Origin: SFTJ01 sp045613305
GTDB taxonomy: Bacteria; Bacteroidota; Bacteroidia; Bacteroidales; Muribaculaceae
DNA length: 64,000 bases
Assembly (NCBI GenBank): GCA_045613305.1
Contig: JAZLAU010000028.1
Coordinates: forward strand, 151,546 to 215,545
Direction: 5' to 3'
Shown: positions 63,282-64,000 of the stretch, one piece after another
Layout of the letters: the number at the start of each line of letters is the position of its first letter
Position numbering within the stretch: position 1 is the first letter of the stretch
Made by a program: the position numbers and the translations under genes
Notes under the pieces: model-generated
Database searches by the model: none
Seen by the model: only the letters and a program-made list of their open reading frames with translations
What the model was told of the DNA's origin: nothing

Positions 63282-63317
63282 GCATGTACCCTTAATGCAA
63301 ATTAAGGGTGTACATGC
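63282..63317. repeat. Inverted repeat downstream of GH18 start
   Basis: GCATGTACCCTTAAT (63282-63296) pairs with ATTAAGGGTGTACATGC (63301-63317) with a GCAA loop and a 2-base bulge: 15 bp of pairing. No T-run follows on either strand. It could be a transcript end of a minus-strand unit or a protein-binding palindrome. Confidence 0.6.
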
Positions 63318-63365
63318 TGATAAAAGCCCTTGAGTCATGTTTAATTGCCTGAAATGTGCGCCGAA

Positions 63366-63452
63366 TCACAAAATCCAGTTGAAGAGATAGCCAGAAATAA
63401 TAATCAGTAATGTAACTACGCCGAAGAAGATTGCTATCAGTCGCCAAGTCAT
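63366..63452 (-). CDS. Possible 28-residue single-span membrane microprotein
   Basis: ATG at 63452 to TGA at 63366 encodes MTWRLIAIFFGVVTLLIIIS followed by GYLFNWIL, a single hydrophobic helix with one Arg near the N-terminus. An AAAAAGG site lies 3 bases before the ATG. Such small membrane proteins often attach to larger complexes, but no partner is adjacent. A chance ORF cannot be excluded at this length. Confidence 0.45.
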   Translation of the reverse strand: MTWRLIAIFFGVVTLLIIISGYLFNWIL

Positions 63453-63829
63453 AACCTTTTTAAGTCAATTTGAGCGCCTTCGTGGTTATAATAAGTTATG
63501 ATATGATGATTATATTTCCGATGCAACACATTTACACTATTGATTGAAAGCGTTTTAGCCTTTTAATCGGTACAACTCGCATTTTTACAATGACACGGAA
63601 AATACTCACAAATTCATCGTGCTGAAAATCAACCATTTCGATATACGTGTTGTACCGCGCTTTTCAAGCTCATTTTCAAGTTTCGGTAGAAACCAAATAG
63701 AAGTGGTTTATATTCAGCCTCTTACCTCATTTGCGTTCCAAATGATTTCTAATGCAAAGGTACGCTTTTTAAGCGATAATTAGTAATGATTAGCAATGAT
63801 TTTTATTGACTAATGAGCATTATAATACT
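63453..63829. other. Intergenic region with inverted repeats
   Basis: Perfect 9-bp inverted arms CGGTACAAC (63568-63576) and GTTGTACCG (63649-63657) lie 72 bp apart. Smaller hairpins are AAACCA/TGGTTT (63690-63709) and CGCTT/AAGCG (63763-63775). A minus-strand TACCTTTG (63762-63755) resembles a -7 element without a matching -33. No ORF is supported. Confidence 0.5.
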
Positions 63830-64000
63830 TTACTTTGCAAAATATTCAGTCTTCAACCAGTAGGCGTAAATCGGATCTTGGAACGAGATTTCTCCAGCCT
63901 TGTTATCCAAAATATCATTCTTGATAAGAGCCGCCTTTGAGCGTGCTATTGAGGTTGTAGAAGATATTTTGTAGCGGTGCATCACATCGGTAGAACTGAT
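63830..64000 (-). CDS. C-terminal fragment of a probable AAA+/ATP-binding protein (cut by window edge)
   Basis: The minus-strand frame is open from the right edge to TAA at 63832-63830: 56 residues, including SSTDVMHRYKISSTTSIARS, KAALIKNDILDNKAGEISFQ and DPIYAYWLKTEYFAK. It resembles the winged-helix end of the Bacteroidetes/archaeal-type ATPases that finish with 'SST-x-x-x-x-Y..S..A..LIK..I..-G-x-x-F-x-D-P-x-x-x-x-W'. The ATPase core would lie outside the window. Such genes are often mobile or orphan and of unknown function. Confidence 0.6.
   Translation of the reverse strand: MSSTDVMHRYKISSTTSIARSKAALIKNDILDNKAGEISFQDPIYAYWLKTEYFAK

Noticed and set aside
1..64000. tRNA, rRNA, CRISPR arrays, insertion sequences or integrases
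   Set aside because: I saw no T-loop-bearing cloverleaf, no regularly spaced palindromic spacers and no transposase or integrase motif.

Overview
The window looks like a chromosomal segment of a gut Bacteroidales bacterium. Supporting this: two SusC/SusD outer-membrane pairs inside a large polysaccharide-utilisation locus (PUL), an ECF sigma factor and a DUF6377-type sensor-regulator, many lipoproteins with acidic residues after the lipobox Cys, C-terminal T9SS-like sorting domains, and TAnnTTTG promoter elements. The family could be Muribaculaceae, but I cannot fix this without a search.

Layout. 1-3.2 kb: a signalling-type cluster on the + strand (partial TPR/WD40 membrane protein, PP2C phosphatase, WG-repeat membrane protein), ended by a strong terminator and a 28-bp tandem repeat. 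3.5-6.0 kb (-): three small redox enzymes (FMN-dependent oxidoreductase, ketopantoate-reductase-like, RibD/DHFR-like). 6.0-12.8 kb (-): a seven-gene TetR-TolC-HlyD-ABC-ABC-permease-permease export operon of the CecR/YbhGFSR type, with a predicted TetR operator over its promoter.

13.0-50.1 kb (+): the PUL. It starts with a DUF6377 regulator, an ECF sigma factor without an adjacent anti-sigma and an unknown lipoprotein. An enzyme block follows (small ORF, GH38-like, GH92, two GH2 paralogues). Next is an envelope block (SusD, lipocalin-like lipoprotein, DUF4961-like, SusC, SusD, SusC, DUF5005-like propeller). Last is a second enzyme block (sialate O-acetylesterase-like, two GH92, GH130, SGNH hydrolase). 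The content (three GH92, GH38-like, GH2 beta-mannosidase type, GH130) points to alpha-mannosylated glycans, most likely high-mannose N-glycans. A 27-bp element, TAGTGG-N13-A(A/T)TCGT, lies in the same orientation before four transcription units of this locus and is probably its regulatory signature.

50.2-58.5 kb: two small unknown proteins, a minus-strand Ca2+-type P-type ATPase, then an AT-rich plus-strand group. That group holds a membrane protein with a SUFU domain, a membrane protein with a Rossmann/RCK-like core and a C-terminal ryanodine-receptor (RyR) repeat, and a stand-alone RyR-repeat protein. The RyR pair is the best candidate here for an undescribed system. 58.8-63.1 kb (-): a large secreted protein with duplicated carbohydrate-binding-like modules and a GH18 chitinase-type lipoprotein. 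The right end holds a possible 28-residue membrane microprotein, inverted repeats and the C-terminal end of an apparent ATPase cut by the window edge.
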